Of a DNA stretch of 25,673 bases, positions 1 to 8,075 are shown piece by piece. The stretch comes from a virus. The notes under the pieces are model-generated. The model was not told the DNA's origin, did no database searches, and was given only the letters and a program-made list of their open reading frames with translations. Positions within the stretch are counted from its first letter, which is position 1; each line of letters starts with the position of its first letter. The stretch lies in the IMG/VR virus record IMGVR_UViG_3300009684_000157, positions 1 through 25,673 of that record. The stretch is one strand, 5' to 3'. The translations under genes and the position numbers were made by a program.

Positions 1-396
1 GACATGATTGGTCGTTATTATTCTAATTACTACGTCAGAAAGAAAATTCTTAAACAGACTGACGAAGAAATTGAAGAACTCGACGAACAAATTGAAGCTG
101 ATATGGAACAACAGCAAGAAATGAATGCTCAAATGGGTATGGGTCCTGATGGACAACCTGCTGAACAGGGTGGCGGTCAACCTGCTGGTGTAAGTCAGCC
201 AGCACAATCAGGTCAGAATGATAAGCTCAGAGAAGCAAAGTCTATTTACCAACAGTTAAAGAATAAGAATCCAAAATCCAAAGAAGAATATTCAAAGCTT
301 CAAAGATCAGTTCAGATTATTGCAAAATCTAATGATGAAGCTGCCAAGAGAATGATTACATATCGTCAAGAAAAAGCCGGTACAAACACACAATAA
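1..396 (+). CDS. gp20: Portal vertex protein gp20, C-terminal fragment
   Basis: This is the last ~131 codons of the portal protein, the dodecameric ring at the head vertex through which DNA is packaged and to which the tail joins. The reading frame is open at base 1, so the gene begins upstream of the window and the ATG at position 4 is internal. The fragment starts with the pattern MIGRYYSNYYVRKKIL followed by an acidic, Glu-rich helix (QTDEEIEELDEQIE), as at the T4 gp20 C-terminus. A Gln/Gly/Pro-rich tail and a Lys-rich end follow. Position directly before gp67, gp21, gp22 and gp23 supports the call. Only the C-terminus is visible, so nothing can be said about the clip or stem domains. Confidence 0.88.
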   Translation, partial: DMIGRYYSNYYVRKKILKQTDEEIEELDEQIEADMEQQQEMNAQMGMGPDGQPAEQGGGQPAGVSQPAQSGQNDKLREAKSIYQQLKNKNPKSKEEYSKLQRSVQIIAKSNDEAAKRMITYRQEKAGTNTQ

Positions 397-412
397 ATAA
401 TAGGAGAATGAT

Positions 413-631
413 GTGACAGATACAAATATTGCGGATTTACTAGTACATACATTAAATCAGAAGCCTGTTGATTTTCAGCACACTTTCGATGCATTGATTC
501 AGAATAGACTCCAAGACGCAGTTCAAGATAAGAAAATTGAAATTGCCAAGAATTTATTTAATAATCCAAGTCATGATGATGAACAAGAAGAAGATTTAGA
601 AAACGATTCAGAGGAACAAGACAATGGCTAA
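413..631 (+). CDS. gp67: Prohead core protein gp67
   Basis: Small (72 aa), very acidic protein of the internal prohead core, needed for correct head shape in T4 and degraded by the gp21 protease. A helical N-terminal half contains ALIQNRLQDAVQDKKIEIAK, then NLF, which follows the T4 gp67 pattern. The last ~20 residues are nearly all Asp, Glu, Gln or Asn. The start is a GTG at 413: TAGGAG lies 6 bases upstream, while the ATGs at 408 and 411 run at once into TGA. It sits between portal and protease genes, as in T4, and its end overlaps the next gene by 8 bases. Confidence 0.82.
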   Translation: MTDTNIADLLVHTLNQKPVDFQHTFDALIQNRLQDAVQDKKIEIAKNLFNNPSHDDEQEEDLENDSEEQDNG

Positions 632-1292
632 AAGTTTAAAGGATATCATTATACCTCGTGCAGGAAGAAATGTACCCAAGGGAGAAGCAGATTTTCTTGA
701 TGTTCACAAGGTATCTGAAAAAGATTATCCTGTCAAACAGAAGCCTGCCCGTGTTCCTCACCAGACTACTCTTAAACACGATGATCACCCTACTGCACCA
801 CAAACAGAAGATTTTGATCTTGATGAAAAGCAAGCATCTTGCAATAAGACTGGTATAGACATTTCATGTCCTGTTCATGGCCCAAAGGATTGTTCCAGTT
901 ATAAAATGGAACATACTCTTCGTCAAAGAGTAAGACGTATTCCTTCAATGCGTGTGCCTCATCCAAAGAATGTAGATGATCCACGTAGACACAAAGTAGA
1001 ATGTGCTGAAGGCGATGAAGTAGATCACGAAGGCGAAATGGCCAAGGCACAACTTAAGGCATTGGCCAACAAATCAGCACATCTTTCAATGATGATGCAT
1101 GATGATCAGCAGTTAGAAGCATGGGTTCAATCAAAGATTTCTAATGCTAAACAGTTAGTCGATGGTGTTTACGATTATCTAATGTATCGTGACAAGCCAG
1201 AACCCCAAGGAAGAGAAAACGAAACAACTGGTCCAGATTCAGCTATGCAGTTTCCTAATATGAATACAGATAATAACTACGGAGCAGTGTAA
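624..1292 (+). CDS. Prohead core-region protein at the gp68 position
   Basis: A 222-residue protein in the slot where T4 has gp68, a minor prohead core protein; it is longer than T4 gp68 and I see no sequence match that proves identity. The N-terminal ~120 residues are charged and low in hydrophobics, with CPVHGPKDC and a basic run (RQRVRRIPSMRVPHP). The C-terminal third carries EGEMAKAQLKALANK, SAHLSMMM and QQLEAWVQSKI, then a VYDYL end. From memory this pattern recurs in several unrelated T4-like phage virion proteins as a helical module. A role as core or scaffold component is inferred from position. It overlaps gp67 by 8 bases and shares TAATG with the next gene. Confidence 0.6.
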   Translation: MAKSLKDIIIPRAGRNVPKGEADFLDVHKVSEKDYPVKQKPARVPHQTTLKHDDHPTAPQTEDFDLDEKQASCNKTGIDISCPVHGPKDCSSYKMEHTLRQRVRRIPSMRVPHPKNVDDPRRHKVECAEGDEVDHEGEMAKAQLKALANKSAHLSMMMHDDQQLEAWVQSKISNAKQLVDGVYDYLMYRDKPEPQGRENETTGPDSAMQFPNMNTDNNYGAV

Positions 1293-1561
1293 TGATTATC
1301 AAACCTTTAGGGCTTTCAAATTCTTGCAATACTTCAACTTCAAATACATATGGTAATGCTACTTTAGTAAGAATATCACATATTGCATTAACAAATGCTG
1401 CTCATGTTGTAAGTTGTTATTATGCCAATACTACATTAAAGTATTCAGTAATTGTAACTGGGGGTGAGAGTGTAATTCTTGAAAAATCACCAACAGATAC
1501 CATCAATTCTACCAGTACAGATACTTCACTACGTATTGTACCTGTAGCGTATAAGAATTAA
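1292..1561 (+). CDS. Small conserved phage protein, probably structural
   Basis: An 89-residue protein rich in Thr, Ser, Asn and Val, without charged clusters, signal peptide or membrane segment; the alternation of hydrophobic and polar residues suggests an all-beta fold. Features include SNTYGNATLVRISHI, a GGES turn and ILEKSPTDTI. Proteins of this kind occur beside the prohead protease gene in T4-like cyanophages as far as I recall, without assigned function. The start codon overlaps the upstream stop (TAATG), so it is translationally coupled to the head-core genes. A minor virion or chaperone-like role in head assembly is only an inference from context. Confidence 0.65.
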   Translation: MIIKPLGLSNSCNTSTSNTYGNATLVRISHIALTNAAHVVSCYYANTTLKYSVIVTGGESVILEKSPTDTINSTSTDTSLRIVPVAYKN

Positions 1562-1570
1562 GGAACTAGA

Positions 1571-2248
1571 ATGAAACTTATTACGGAACAAAACGAAAAC
1601 GTAGAATACGTTACAGAAATGACCGAAAGTGGTGGCAAAAGACATTATATTGTCGGCCCATTCATTCAGACTGAATTAGAAAATCGTAATAGACGTATGT
1701 ACGAAAAGAAAATGATGGAACCTGTCGTTGAAAAATACGTTACAGAAAGCGTCAAAACTAATAGAGCATTTGGTGAATTAAACCATCCTGCTGGTCCTAC
1801 TATCAATCTTGATCGTGTATGTATTATCATCAAAGAATTAAAGTGGAATGGTAATGACGTTATTGGTAAAGCATTAGTTACTGAAACTCCAATGGGTGAT
1901 GTTGTCAAGGGTCTCCTAAATTCAGGTGCTCAACTTGGTGTATCAACTAGAGGTCTTGGTGAATTAAAAAGACGTGATGATGGCATTATGGTTGTTGCTC
2001 CCGGTTATCATCTGGCAACAGCCGCAGACGTTGTAGCTGATCCATCGGCACATAATGCGTTTGTTACTGGTGTTATGGAAAATGTTGATTGGGTTTATGA
2101 TGAACAAAATGGAATTTGGGTGCAAGAACAAGTTGAATCTACAAAGAAACAAATGAAAAAAATGAGTATGGATGAAATTGAAAAAAATAAATTTTCTATG
2201 TTCGAAAACTTTATTTCTGCACTTGCTGTCGGTAAAACTCAAATCTAA
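1571..2248 (+). CDS. gp21: Prohead core protease gp21
   Basis: Serine protease (225 aa; T4 gp21 is about 212) that is assembled inside the prohead and cleaves the core, scaffold and capsid proteins before DNA packaging. The family signature is present: NRRMYEKKMMEP near residues 40-51, the catalytic His in FGELNHPAGP (His72), and the Ser in LGVSTRGLGE (Ser125). The order fits the herpesvirus-assemblin-like phage protease fold. AAGGAA lies upstream of the ATG. It sits ten bases after the preceding gene and directly before scaffold and capsid genes, its substrates. The C-terminal ~40 residues are Lys-, Met- and Phe-rich and probably contain self-cleavage sites. Confidence 0.93.
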   Translation: MKLITEQNENVEYVTEMTESGGKRHYIVGPFIQTELENRNRRMYEKKMMEPVVEKYVTESVKTNRAFGELNHPAGPTINLDRVCIIIKELKWNGNDVIGKALVTETPMGDVVKGLLNSGAQLGVSTRGLGELKRRDDGIMVVAPGYHLATAADVVADPSAHNAFVTGVMENVDWVYDEQNGIWVQEQVESTKKQMKKMSMDEIEKNKFSMFENFISALAVGKTQI

Positions 2249-2260
2249 ACAATCAAATTA

Positions 2261-2268
2261 TATAAATA
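2261..2268 (+). promoter_or_regulatory. T4-type late promoter upstream of gp22
   Basis: TATAAATA, an exact match to the T4 late promoter -10 element recognised by gp55-programmed RNA polymerase, lies between gp21 and gp22, 29 bases before the gp22 start. No sigma-70 -35 box accompanies it, as expected for this promoter class. Confidence 0.75.
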
Positions 2269-2296
2269 TTTTAAATTCAGTCAAGGAGACTTTTAA

Positions 2297-3640
2297 ATGT
2301 CAAACATCACTTATGAAGATTATGTAGAAGCCGCAAAAATGGAAGGTTTCGATATTGAACTATCTGAAGAAGAATTCGCTGAACTCTCAGAAGAAAATCT
2401 ACAGGAACTAGAAGTAAAGACTATGAAAAGAATTAAAAGAAGACAACAAACTTCTTTCGACCGTGCTGACCGTAAGGCAAGCAGCGAAGAAGACAAGGAA
2501 ATGTCAACTGACGGTGGGAAGTATCCAGAAAAGCAACTTCGTCATCATATTGCTGCTGGTAAGGCTGTCGATACTATGAATAAGAGAAAAAAAGGTATGG
2601 CTTTAACTGATAGAAGACTTGCTGCTGCTAAGAAGAAGCCCAAGAACGAAGAAGTTGAACTTGACGAAACTGCTGCGCTCGACTCACTTAAGGGTGGATC
2701 AAAGCCAGACTCCAATCCTAAGTCACGTGTAGAAATGATGGCTGCTGTGCTCAAGGGTATTGATTCTATGCCTAAGCGTGATCTTGTCAAGTGGTTTGAT
2801 CAGACAATGGCTGTATTTGGTCCCGGCAAGACATATGGTGTTGGCGACAATTCCGAAAAGAACAAGTCAACTATCAAGATGAAGCCATCTGGTGCTTCTT
2901 CTGTCAAGGAAGACGTTGCTGACATGTTTGTTGGCGAAGAGCTTTCAGAAGAATTTAAGGAAAAGGCATCGACTATTTTCGAAGCTGCTCTTAATGCTCG
3001 TATCATCGCAGAAACTGCTGCGCTAGAAGAAGCTTATGGGCTTGCACTAGAAGAAGAAATTGAAACTGTTACAATTGAACTCACAGAAAAGTTAGATACT
3101 TATCTTGATTACGTTGTTGAACAGTGGATGCAGGAAAATGAAGTCGCAATCGAAACTTCACTTCGCAACGAACTCATGGATGATTTTGTTGAATCACTTA
3201 AGGGTGTATTCGCAGAACATTATATTGATGTTCCACAGGACAAGCTCGACATTCTAGAAGCTCTAACTGATAAGGTTTCAGAACTAGAAGAAAAGCTCAA
3301 TGATACTATCTCCGAAAACGTAGAACTCCGTAAGATTTCACAGTCTGTAGATATGGATTCAGTATTCGATGAAGTATCAGAAGGACTTGCTCTCACTCAA
3401 GTAGAACGTTTCCGTGCGCTTGCCGAAGGCATTGAATTTGATGGTGATCTTACTGCTTACGAAAGAAAACTGAACATCATCAAGGAAGCATATTTCTCTG
3501 ACAAGTCTGGTTCATCTTCAAAGTCAGCTTCTGTTCTTTCAGAAGATTTCCTCGACGAAGATGGTCAGATCGTAGAAATTGCAACTACACCAGAAATGAA
3601 GAGATGGGCGCAAGCTATCTCACGTACTGTTAAAAAGTAA
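2297..3640 (+). CDS. gp22: Prohead scaffold (major core) protein gp22
   Basis: A 447-residue, Glu/Lys/Ala-rich protein in the scaffold position between protease and major capsid protein. It is predicted to be almost wholly helical with coiled-coil stretches, for example ALTDKVSELEEKLNDTISEN near residue 318. In T4, gp22 forms the internal core on which gp23 assembles and is then cut to peptides by gp21. This copy is much longer than T4 gp22 (about 269 aa). The extra length is in the N-terminal half, with a basic patch (MKRIKRRQQ), a Lys-rich segment and a helical DUF-like block (RVEMMAAVLKGIDSMPKRDL) that I recall from other T4-like phage scaffolds. Start is ATG after AAGGAG; a late promoter precedes it. 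Confidence 0.88.
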   Translation: MSNITYEDYVEAAKMEGFDIELSEEEFAELSEENLQELEVKTMKRIKRRQQTSFDRADRKASSEEDKEMSTDGGKYPEKQLRHHIAAGKAVDTMNKRKKGMALTDRRLAAAKKKPKNEEVELDETAALDSLKGGSKPDSNPKSRVEMMAAVLKGIDSMPKRDLVKWFDQTMAVFGPGKTYGVGDNSEKNKSTIKMKPSGASSVKEDVADMFVGEELSEEFKEKASTIFEAALNARIIAETAALEEAYGLALEEEIETVTIELTEKLDTYLDYVVEQWMQENEVAIETSLRNELMDDFVESLKGVFAEHYIDVPQDKLDILEALTDKVSELEEKLNDTISENVELRKISQSVDMDSVFDEVSEGLALTQVERFRALAEGIEFDGDLTAYERKLNIIKEAYFSDKSGSSSKSASVLSEDFLDEDGQIVEIATTPEMKRWAQAISRTVKK

Positions 3641-3645
3641 TTTGT

Positions 3646-3653
3646 TATAAATA
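3646..3653 (+). promoter_or_regulatory. T4-type late promoter upstream of gp23
   Basis: TATAAATA in the 42-base gap between gp22 and gp23, 29 bases before the capsid start codon. The spacing is the same as for the gp22 late promoter at 2261, which supports function. Confidence 0.78.
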
Positions 3654-3682
3654 AAATACAAAACCTTTAAAGGAGAAAATAA

Positions 3683-5035
3683 ATGTTAGCTGAAGAACTA
3701 TCTAAGAAGTGGCAACCAATTCTGGAACATCCAGACCTTAGCCCAATTAAGGACTTGCATCGTCGTAACGTAACTGCTGCTCTTCTTGAGAACACAGTTG
3801 CATCACTACGCACAACCGCTGCCCATAACCAATTCATGCTTTCCGAAGCATCACCAGTCAACTCAATGGGTGCTTCTTCATCCACTGCTGGTGACGGTTC
3901 TATCGACACATTCGATCCCGTACTTATCTCTCTCGTTCGTCGTGCAATGCCTAACCTAATGGCATATGACATTTGCGGTGTTCAGCAGATGACTGGTCCT
4001 ACTGGTCTCATTTTCGCAATGAGAGCACGTTATGCTAATCAGACTAGCGATGAAACATTCTACAACGAAGTAAATACTGCCTTCTCAACTATCGTTGCTG
4101 GCAATAGCACATTCGGTCAGGGTGGTTCTGGTGCTAATAACTCCATTCCCGGCCAGACTAATACTACTGCAATGGTTAACACTGCATTCTATAACACTGG
4201 CACAGGTCTTTCAACAGCTTCTGCTGAAGCACTTGGTTCAAATTCCACTCTTGTATTCCCAGAAATGGCATTCTCAATTGAGAAGCTTTCAGTAACTGCT
4301 AAGACACGTGCTCTTAAGGCAGAATACTCAATGGAACTTGCACAGGACCTTAAGGCTATTCACGGTCTTGATGCTGAAACTGAACTTTCAAACATCCTTT
4401 CCTCTGAAATTCTTGCAGAAATTAACCGTGAAGTTATCCGTACTATCAACATCACTGCTAAGGTTGGTGCTGCTGAAGGTACTACAACTGCTGGTATTTT
4501 CGATCTTGACACCGACTCAAATGGTCGTTGGTCAGTTGAAAAGTTCAAGGGTCTTATGTTCCAGTTAGAACGTGAAGCTAACCGTATTGCTCGTGAAACT
4601 CGTCGTGGCAAGGGTAACATTGTTATCTGTTCTTCAGACGTTGCTTCTGCTCTACAGATGGCTGGTGTACTTGACTACGCTCCTGCTCTTAACTCAAACA
4701 ACCTACAGGTTGACGATACTGGTAACACTTTCGCTGGTGTTCTTAATGGTCGTCTACGTGTTTATATCGATCCATACGCAATCGGTGGTAACTATCTAAC
4801 TGTTGGTTATAAGGGTTCATCAGCATTCGATGCTGGTCTATTCTATTGCCCATACGTTCCTCTACAGATGGTACGTGCAGTTGATCAGAACACCTTCCAG
4901 CCAAAAATCGGCTTCAAGACTCGTTACGGAATGGTTGCAAACCCATTCGCAGAAGGTCTTACTGCTGGTAATGGTGCTCTTACTACTAACACCAACGTTT
5001 ATTATCGTAAGGTTCTCGTTACAAACCTTATGTAA
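3683..5035 (+). CDS. gp23: Major capsid protein gp23
   Basis: Main head subunit with an HK97-type fold, 450 aa. The N-terminal ~55 residues form the assembly-dependent delta region. The gp21 protease should cut within FMLSEASPVN, between Glu55 and Ala56, which fits the known (Leu/Ile)-x-Glu cleavage rule. Downstream are recognisable T4 gp23 landmarks: LVRRAMPNLMAYDICGVQQM, MTGPTGLIFAMRARY, the conserved helix carrying ALKAEYSMELAQDLKAIHGL, and the C-terminal FQPKIGFKTRYGMVANPF. The coding sequence is richer in AAG, AAC and GGT codons than neighbouring accessory genes, typical of a highly expressed gene. Start ATG follows AAAGGAG; a strong terminator follows the stop. No gp24 vertex paralogue follows, unlike T4. 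Confidence 0.97.
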   Translation: MLAEELSKKWQPILEHPDLSPIKDLHRRNVTAALLENTVASLRTTAAHNQFMLSEASPVNSMGASSSTAGDGSIDTFDPVLISLVRRAMPNLMAYDICGVQQMTGPTGLIFAMRARYANQTSDETFYNEVNTAFSTIVAGNSTFGQGGSGANNSIPGQTNTTAMVNTAFYNTGTGLSTASAEALGSNSTLVFPEMAFSIEKLSVTAKTRALKAEYSMELAQDLKAIHGLDAETELSNILSSEILAEINREVIRTINITAKVGAAEGTTTAGIFDLDTDSNGRWSVEKFKGLMFQLEREANRIARETRRGKGNIVICSSDVASALQMAGVLDYAPALNSNNLQVDDTGNTFAGVLNGRLRVYIDPYAIGGNYLTVGYKGSSAFDAGLFYCPYVPLQMVRAVDQNTFQPKIGFKTRYGMVANPFAEGLTAGNGALTTNTNVYYRKVLVTNLM

Positions 5036-5043
5036 GAATAAGA

Positions 5044-5057
5044 ACCAGATAACTGGT
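5044..5057 (+). other. Small hairpin after gp23
   Basis: ACCAG, four-base loop ATAA, CTGGT: a short stem eight bases after the gp23 stop and just before the terminator. It may protect the 3' end of the capsid transcript; no function is shown by sequence alone. Confidence 0.4.
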
Positions 5058-5064
5058 CGAACTA

Positions 5065-5091
5065 GAGGGGGCTTAGGCTCCCTCTTTTTTT
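5065..5091 (+). terminator. Intrinsic terminator of the capsid operon
   Basis: GAGGGGGC, loop TTAG, GCTCCCTC (one G-T pair) followed by seven T. A classical rho-independent terminator 30 bases after the gp23 stop. The next late promoter starts two bases after the T-run, so transcription is reset between capsid and downstream genes. Confidence 0.92.
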
Positions 5092-5092
5092 G

Positions 5093-5100
5093 TATAAATA
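5093..5100 (+). promoter_or_regulatory. T4-type late promoter upstream of the 5125 gene
   Basis: TATAAATA immediately after the gp23 terminator T-run and 25 bases before the TTG start of the next gene. It implies that the 5125 and 5590 genes are expressed late. Confidence 0.75.
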
Positions 5101-5124
5101 GTCAAAACCCTGTAGGAGATTACA

Positions 5125-5571
5125 TTGTTTACATTTACAAAATATATAAATGAAATTTTATCTTCTTCTTATGATTTTAGTAAGAATGAAAAAGATTCTA
5201 AAGGTCCTCATCATTATTATGATTTTAAAGATGAAAACAACAAAAGTTTTCGTGTTCATATAAATCATGGAAAACATGATTCTGGAGTTGGTGATGTTAA
5301 TTTTTCCACAGGCAAAGACAAGGGCAAAGGAAAAAGAGAATTTGGATTAACAGGAGATAGTCACAAAGTTTCACATAAAATTTTAGGAACAGTATCATCT
5401 ATCCTTCGAGCACATGCTCAAAAACATGGTTTATCTCATTATACTTTCTCAGCAAAAGCATCAGAGCCTTCACGAGTGAAATTATACAATACTATCACCA
5501 AAAGACACAAAGGGGAAACAGATTTTACCCCATATAATAACATGCATCATTTCATTATCCCTTCAAATTGA
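5125..5571 (+). CDS. Unknown late protein, GNAT-like pattern at the C-terminus
   Basis: A 148-residue basic protein of unknown function. I take the TTG at 5125 as start because GTAGGAG lies six bases upstream; the next ATG at 5151 lacks a ribosome site. The N-terminal half is polar (His, Lys, Asp rich: KGPHHYYDFKDENN). The C-terminal half has HKILGTVSSILRAHAQKHGL followed by YTFSAKASEPSRVKLYN, a helix-strand pattern that recurs in phage proteins and faintly resembles the end of acetyltransferase folds; that link is weak. It lies behind its own late promoter, next to virion genes. It prefers AAA over AAG, unlike gp23, which suggests separate acquisition. Confidence 0.6.
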   Translation: MFTFTKYINEILSSSYDFSKNEKDSKGPHHYYDFKDENNKSFRVHINHGKHDSGVGDVNFSTGKDKGKGKREFGLTGDSHKVSHKILGTVSSILRAHAQKHGLSHYTFSAKASEPSRVKLYNTITKRHKGETDFTPYNNMHHFIIPSN

Positions 5572-5589
5572 AAATAATAGGATTAAATT

Positions 5590-6114
5590 ATGTCAGCAAT
5601 AGAAAACACACCAGTCAATAAAAACTTTCTATCTCCTCTCAATTTTCAATTCCAGATCAAGAGAGCACCGAATATAAACTTCTTTATTCAGAAAGTCAAT
5701 ATTCCTGAAATTTCATTACCAGAGACATATCACAACAACCCATTCGTTAAGATACCATATGCTGGTGATCATATGCTATATGGTACTTTAAGTATATCGT
5801 TCAAAGTTGATGAAGATTTTTCTAATTACTTAGAAATTCACAACTGGATTAGAGGGCTTGGCTTCCCTAAAGGATTTGAAGAATACAAAGCGATTTCTGA
5901 AGGTAACACACTTCTTGGTAATGGTCTACGCTCTGATATATCATTGACTGTGTTAAATTCTTCCAAGAATCCTAATTATGAAATTGTTTTTATTGATGGT
6001 TTCCCTATTTCTCTATCATCATTAGAATTCCTATCAACAGATAGAAATGTTGATTATTTGGAAGCTACAGTTGATTTCAGATACACACTTTTCAACATCC
6101 AAAAAACTACTTGA
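5590..6114 (+). CDS. Tail tube-fold protein, probable gp3-like tail completion protein
   Basis: A 174-residue virion protein with the strand pattern of the gp19/gp54/gp3 tail tube-like family: NFLSPLNFQFQIKRAPNINF near the N-terminus, VNIPEISLPE, YAGDHMLYGTLSISF, then EIHNWIRGLGFP, and a C-terminal IDGFPISLSSLEF with a final beta pair ending in FRYTLF. In T4-like cyanophages the gene between gp23 and uvsY is usually annotated as gp3, the tail completion and sheath stabiliser protein (T4 gp3 is 176 aa), and position and length both fit here. A baseplate or tube protein of the same fold is the alternative. Its stop codon TGA lies inside the -35 box of the next promoter. Confidence 0.55.
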   Translation: MSAIENTPVNKNFLSPLNFQFQIKRAPNINFFIQKVNIPEISLPETYHNNPFVKIPYAGDHMLYGTLSISFKVDEDFSNYLEIHNWIRGLGFPKGFEEYKAISEGNTLLGNGLRSDISLTVLNSSKNPNYEIVFIDGFPISLSSLEFLSTDRNVDYLEATVDFRYTLFNIQKTT

Positions 6115-6139
6115 CAGGTTCTTAATTTATTGGTATAAT
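6111..6139 (+). promoter_or_regulatory. Sigma-70 early promoter for uvsY-uvsW
   Basis: TTGACA (6111-6116), 17 bases, TATAAT (6134-6139): a full consensus promoter. The -35 box contains the TGA stop of the upstream tail gene. It separates late-expressed virion genes from the early recombination and replication block. Transcription would start near 6146, leaving about 38 bases of leader before uvsY. Confidence 0.85.
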
Positions 6140-6183
6140 AAATGTATTAGGAAGAAGTTATATATTATTTAAGGAGTGATGTA

Positions 6184-6618
6184 ATGAAATTAGAAAATAT
6201 CTATGATCTGTGGTCAGAAGACTGTGTGATCGATCCAACAGAATTGAAAACAGAATCCCTCAACACCTCTAAACTTCATAATAAATATATGAAGATATAT
6301 TCTTCAGAACGACTGATGCTGTTAAAAATGGAATCAGAAATGAAAGTTCTCAAGAAAGAAAAATTTATTTTTTATGTTGAAGGGCCATCCAAAGAGTCAC
6401 AAGAAAAAGGATGGATTGTTCCTGCTAAAGGAATGATTCTTAAAACTGAAATTCCAATGTATTTAGAAGCAGACAATGACATCATTGCAATGTCTCTTCG
6501 TATTGGATACCAAAAAGAAAAAGTTGATACGGTTGAATCTATTTTAAAAAATTTACAGAATAGAGGATTTGCAATTAAAAATGCAATTGAATGGCATAAA
6601 TTTAATAATGGTGGATAA
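6184..6618 (+). CDS. uvsY: Recombination mediator protein UvsY
   Basis: A 144-residue protein (T4 UvsY 137 aa) that loads UvsX recombinase onto gp32-coated single-stranded DNA during recombination-dependent replication and repair. It matches the family pattern: an N-terminal MKLENIYDLWSEDCVIDPTEL, the central basic helix MKVLKKEKFIFYVEG, an acid-rich middle (YLEADNDIIAMSLRI) and the conserved C-terminal LQNRGFAIKNAIEWHKF. AAGGAG lies upstream of the ATG, behind a consensus early promoter. The stop shares TAATG with uvsW, so the two are coupled. UvsX itself is not in the window. Confidence 0.9.
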   Translation: MKLENIYDLWSEDCVIDPTELKTESLNTSKLHNKYMKIYSSERLMLLKMESEMKVLKKEKFIFYVEGPSKESQEKGWIVPAKGMILKTEIPMYLEADNDIIAMSLRIGYQKEKVDTVESILKNLQNRGFAIKNAIEWHKFNNGG

Positions 6619-8072
6619 TGGACACAGTTTTAATAAAAAAACATAATGAGACGCATAACAGAATTATTTGTGATTCAGGCGTAGCTCAAGAAATCTCAGA
6701 GTATTTTACTTTTTATGTACCCGGTTACAAATTTATGCCATCCTACAAAAACAAAATGTGGGATGGCAAAATTCGTTTGTTCAATACTGGGAATGGATTA
6801 TTATATGGTGGTCTCATTTCTTATGTTCAAAACTTTTGTCAAGAAAGAAACTATGAAATAACTTATGATGGTGATTTTGCTGATTCTGAATGTTCAGTAA
6901 AGGAAACTGAAGAATTCATTTCATCATTAAAATTACCAGAAAAATTCATACCTAGAGATTATCAGATCGATGCATTCATACATGCAGTACGTAAACGCAG
7001 ATCATTATTATTATCACCAACTGCATCTGGTAAATCATTCATCATCTATCTATTAGTGAGATACTATGCGGCTCGTACTCTTATTATTGTGCCAACTACT
7101 TCTCTTGTTAGTCAGCTTGCCAGTGACTTTGCTGACTATGGGTTTTCTTCTGATGAATTCGTTCATCGTATCTTTTCAAGACAAGATAAACAAACGAATA
7201 AACCTATCACAATCTCCACATGGCAATCCATATATAAAATGGACAAAAAATATTTCGAACAGTTTGATTTGGTAATAGGCGACGAAGCTCATTTATTTAA
7301 AGCAAAGTCTTTAATGACTATAATGGACAAGTTGTCAGAATGCAAGCATCGTTTTGGATTTACTGGTACTTTAGATGGTACACAAACACACCGCCTAGTG
7401 TTGGAAGGATTGTTTGGTGCAGTCAAGAAGGTTACCACAACTGCTGAATTAATTCAACAGAAACATCTCGCTGATTTTAATATCAAAGCAATTATTTTAT
7501 CATACAGTGATGAATTGAGAAAAGTTTATTGCAAAGCATTGTATCAAGATGAGATGGATTTCCTTGTCAGACATGAAGCAAGAAATAAATTTATCAAAAA
7601 TCTTGTTTTATCATTGAAAGGAAATACTTTACTTTTGTTTCAGTATGTTGACAAACATGGAAAAGTGTTGTATGATCTTATTAAGGATGAAACAGGCGAT
7701 AGAAAAGTATATTTTATTTCTGGTAAAATAGACGGCGAAGATCGTGAAAATATTCGTAAAGTCGTAGAAACAGAAGAAAATTCTATCATCGTTGCATCAT
7801 ATGGTACATTTTCGACTGGTGTCAATATCAAAAATTTACACAACGTAATTTTTGCTTCGCCATCTAAATCTCGTGTCAGAAACTTACAATCTATTGGCCG
7901 TGGTCTTCGTAAGTCAGAGACCAAAGTCGCATCCACATTGTATGATATATCAGATGATCTTTCATGGAAGTCTGCTAAAAATCATACAATCCTCCATTTC
8001 GTTGAAAGGATGAAAGTCTACAACGAAGAAAAATTCGATTATAAAATTTATAATGTAACATTAAAGGATTAA
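6618..8072 (+). CDS. uvsW: RNA-DNA and DNA helicase UvsW
   Basis: Superfamily 2 helicase of 484 aa, related to T4 UvsW, which unwinds R-loops, drives branch migration and replication fork regression, and shifts replication from origin-dependent to recombination-dependent mode. Seen motifs: Walker A SPTASGKS (around residues 133-140), Ia PTTSLVSQ, motif II DEAH (residues 222-225), motif III FTGTLDG, motif V VASYGTFSTGVNIKNL and motif VI QSIGRGLRKS. The N-terminal ~90 residues (GYKFMPSYKNKMWDGKIRLF) form the small substrate-binding domain typical of UvsW. It is cotranscribed with uvsY, with overlapping stop and start. Confidence 0.95.
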   Translation: MDTVLIKKHNETHNRIICDSGVAQEISEYFTFYVPGYKFMPSYKNKMWDGKIRLFNTGNGLLYGGLISYVQNFCQERNYEITYDGDFADSECSVKETEEFISSLKLPEKFIPRDYQIDAFIHAVRKRRSLLLSPTASGKSFIIYLLVRYYAARTLIIVPTTSLVSQLASDFADYGFSSDEFVHRIFSRQDKQTNKPITISTWQSIYKMDKKYFEQFDLVIGDEAHLFKAKSLMTIMDKLSECKHRFGFTGTLDGTQTHRLVLEGLFGAVKKVTTTAELIQQKHLADFNIKAIILSYSDELRKVYCKALYQDEMDFLVRHEARNKFIKNLVLSLKGNTLLLFQYVDKHGKVLYDLIKDETGDRKVYFISGKIDGEDRENIRKVVETEENSIIVASYGTFSTGVNIKNLHNVIFASPSKSRVRNLQSIGRGLRKSETKVASTLYDISDDLSWKSAKNHTILHFVERMKVYNEEKFDYKIYNVTLKD

Positions 8073-8075
8073 ATT

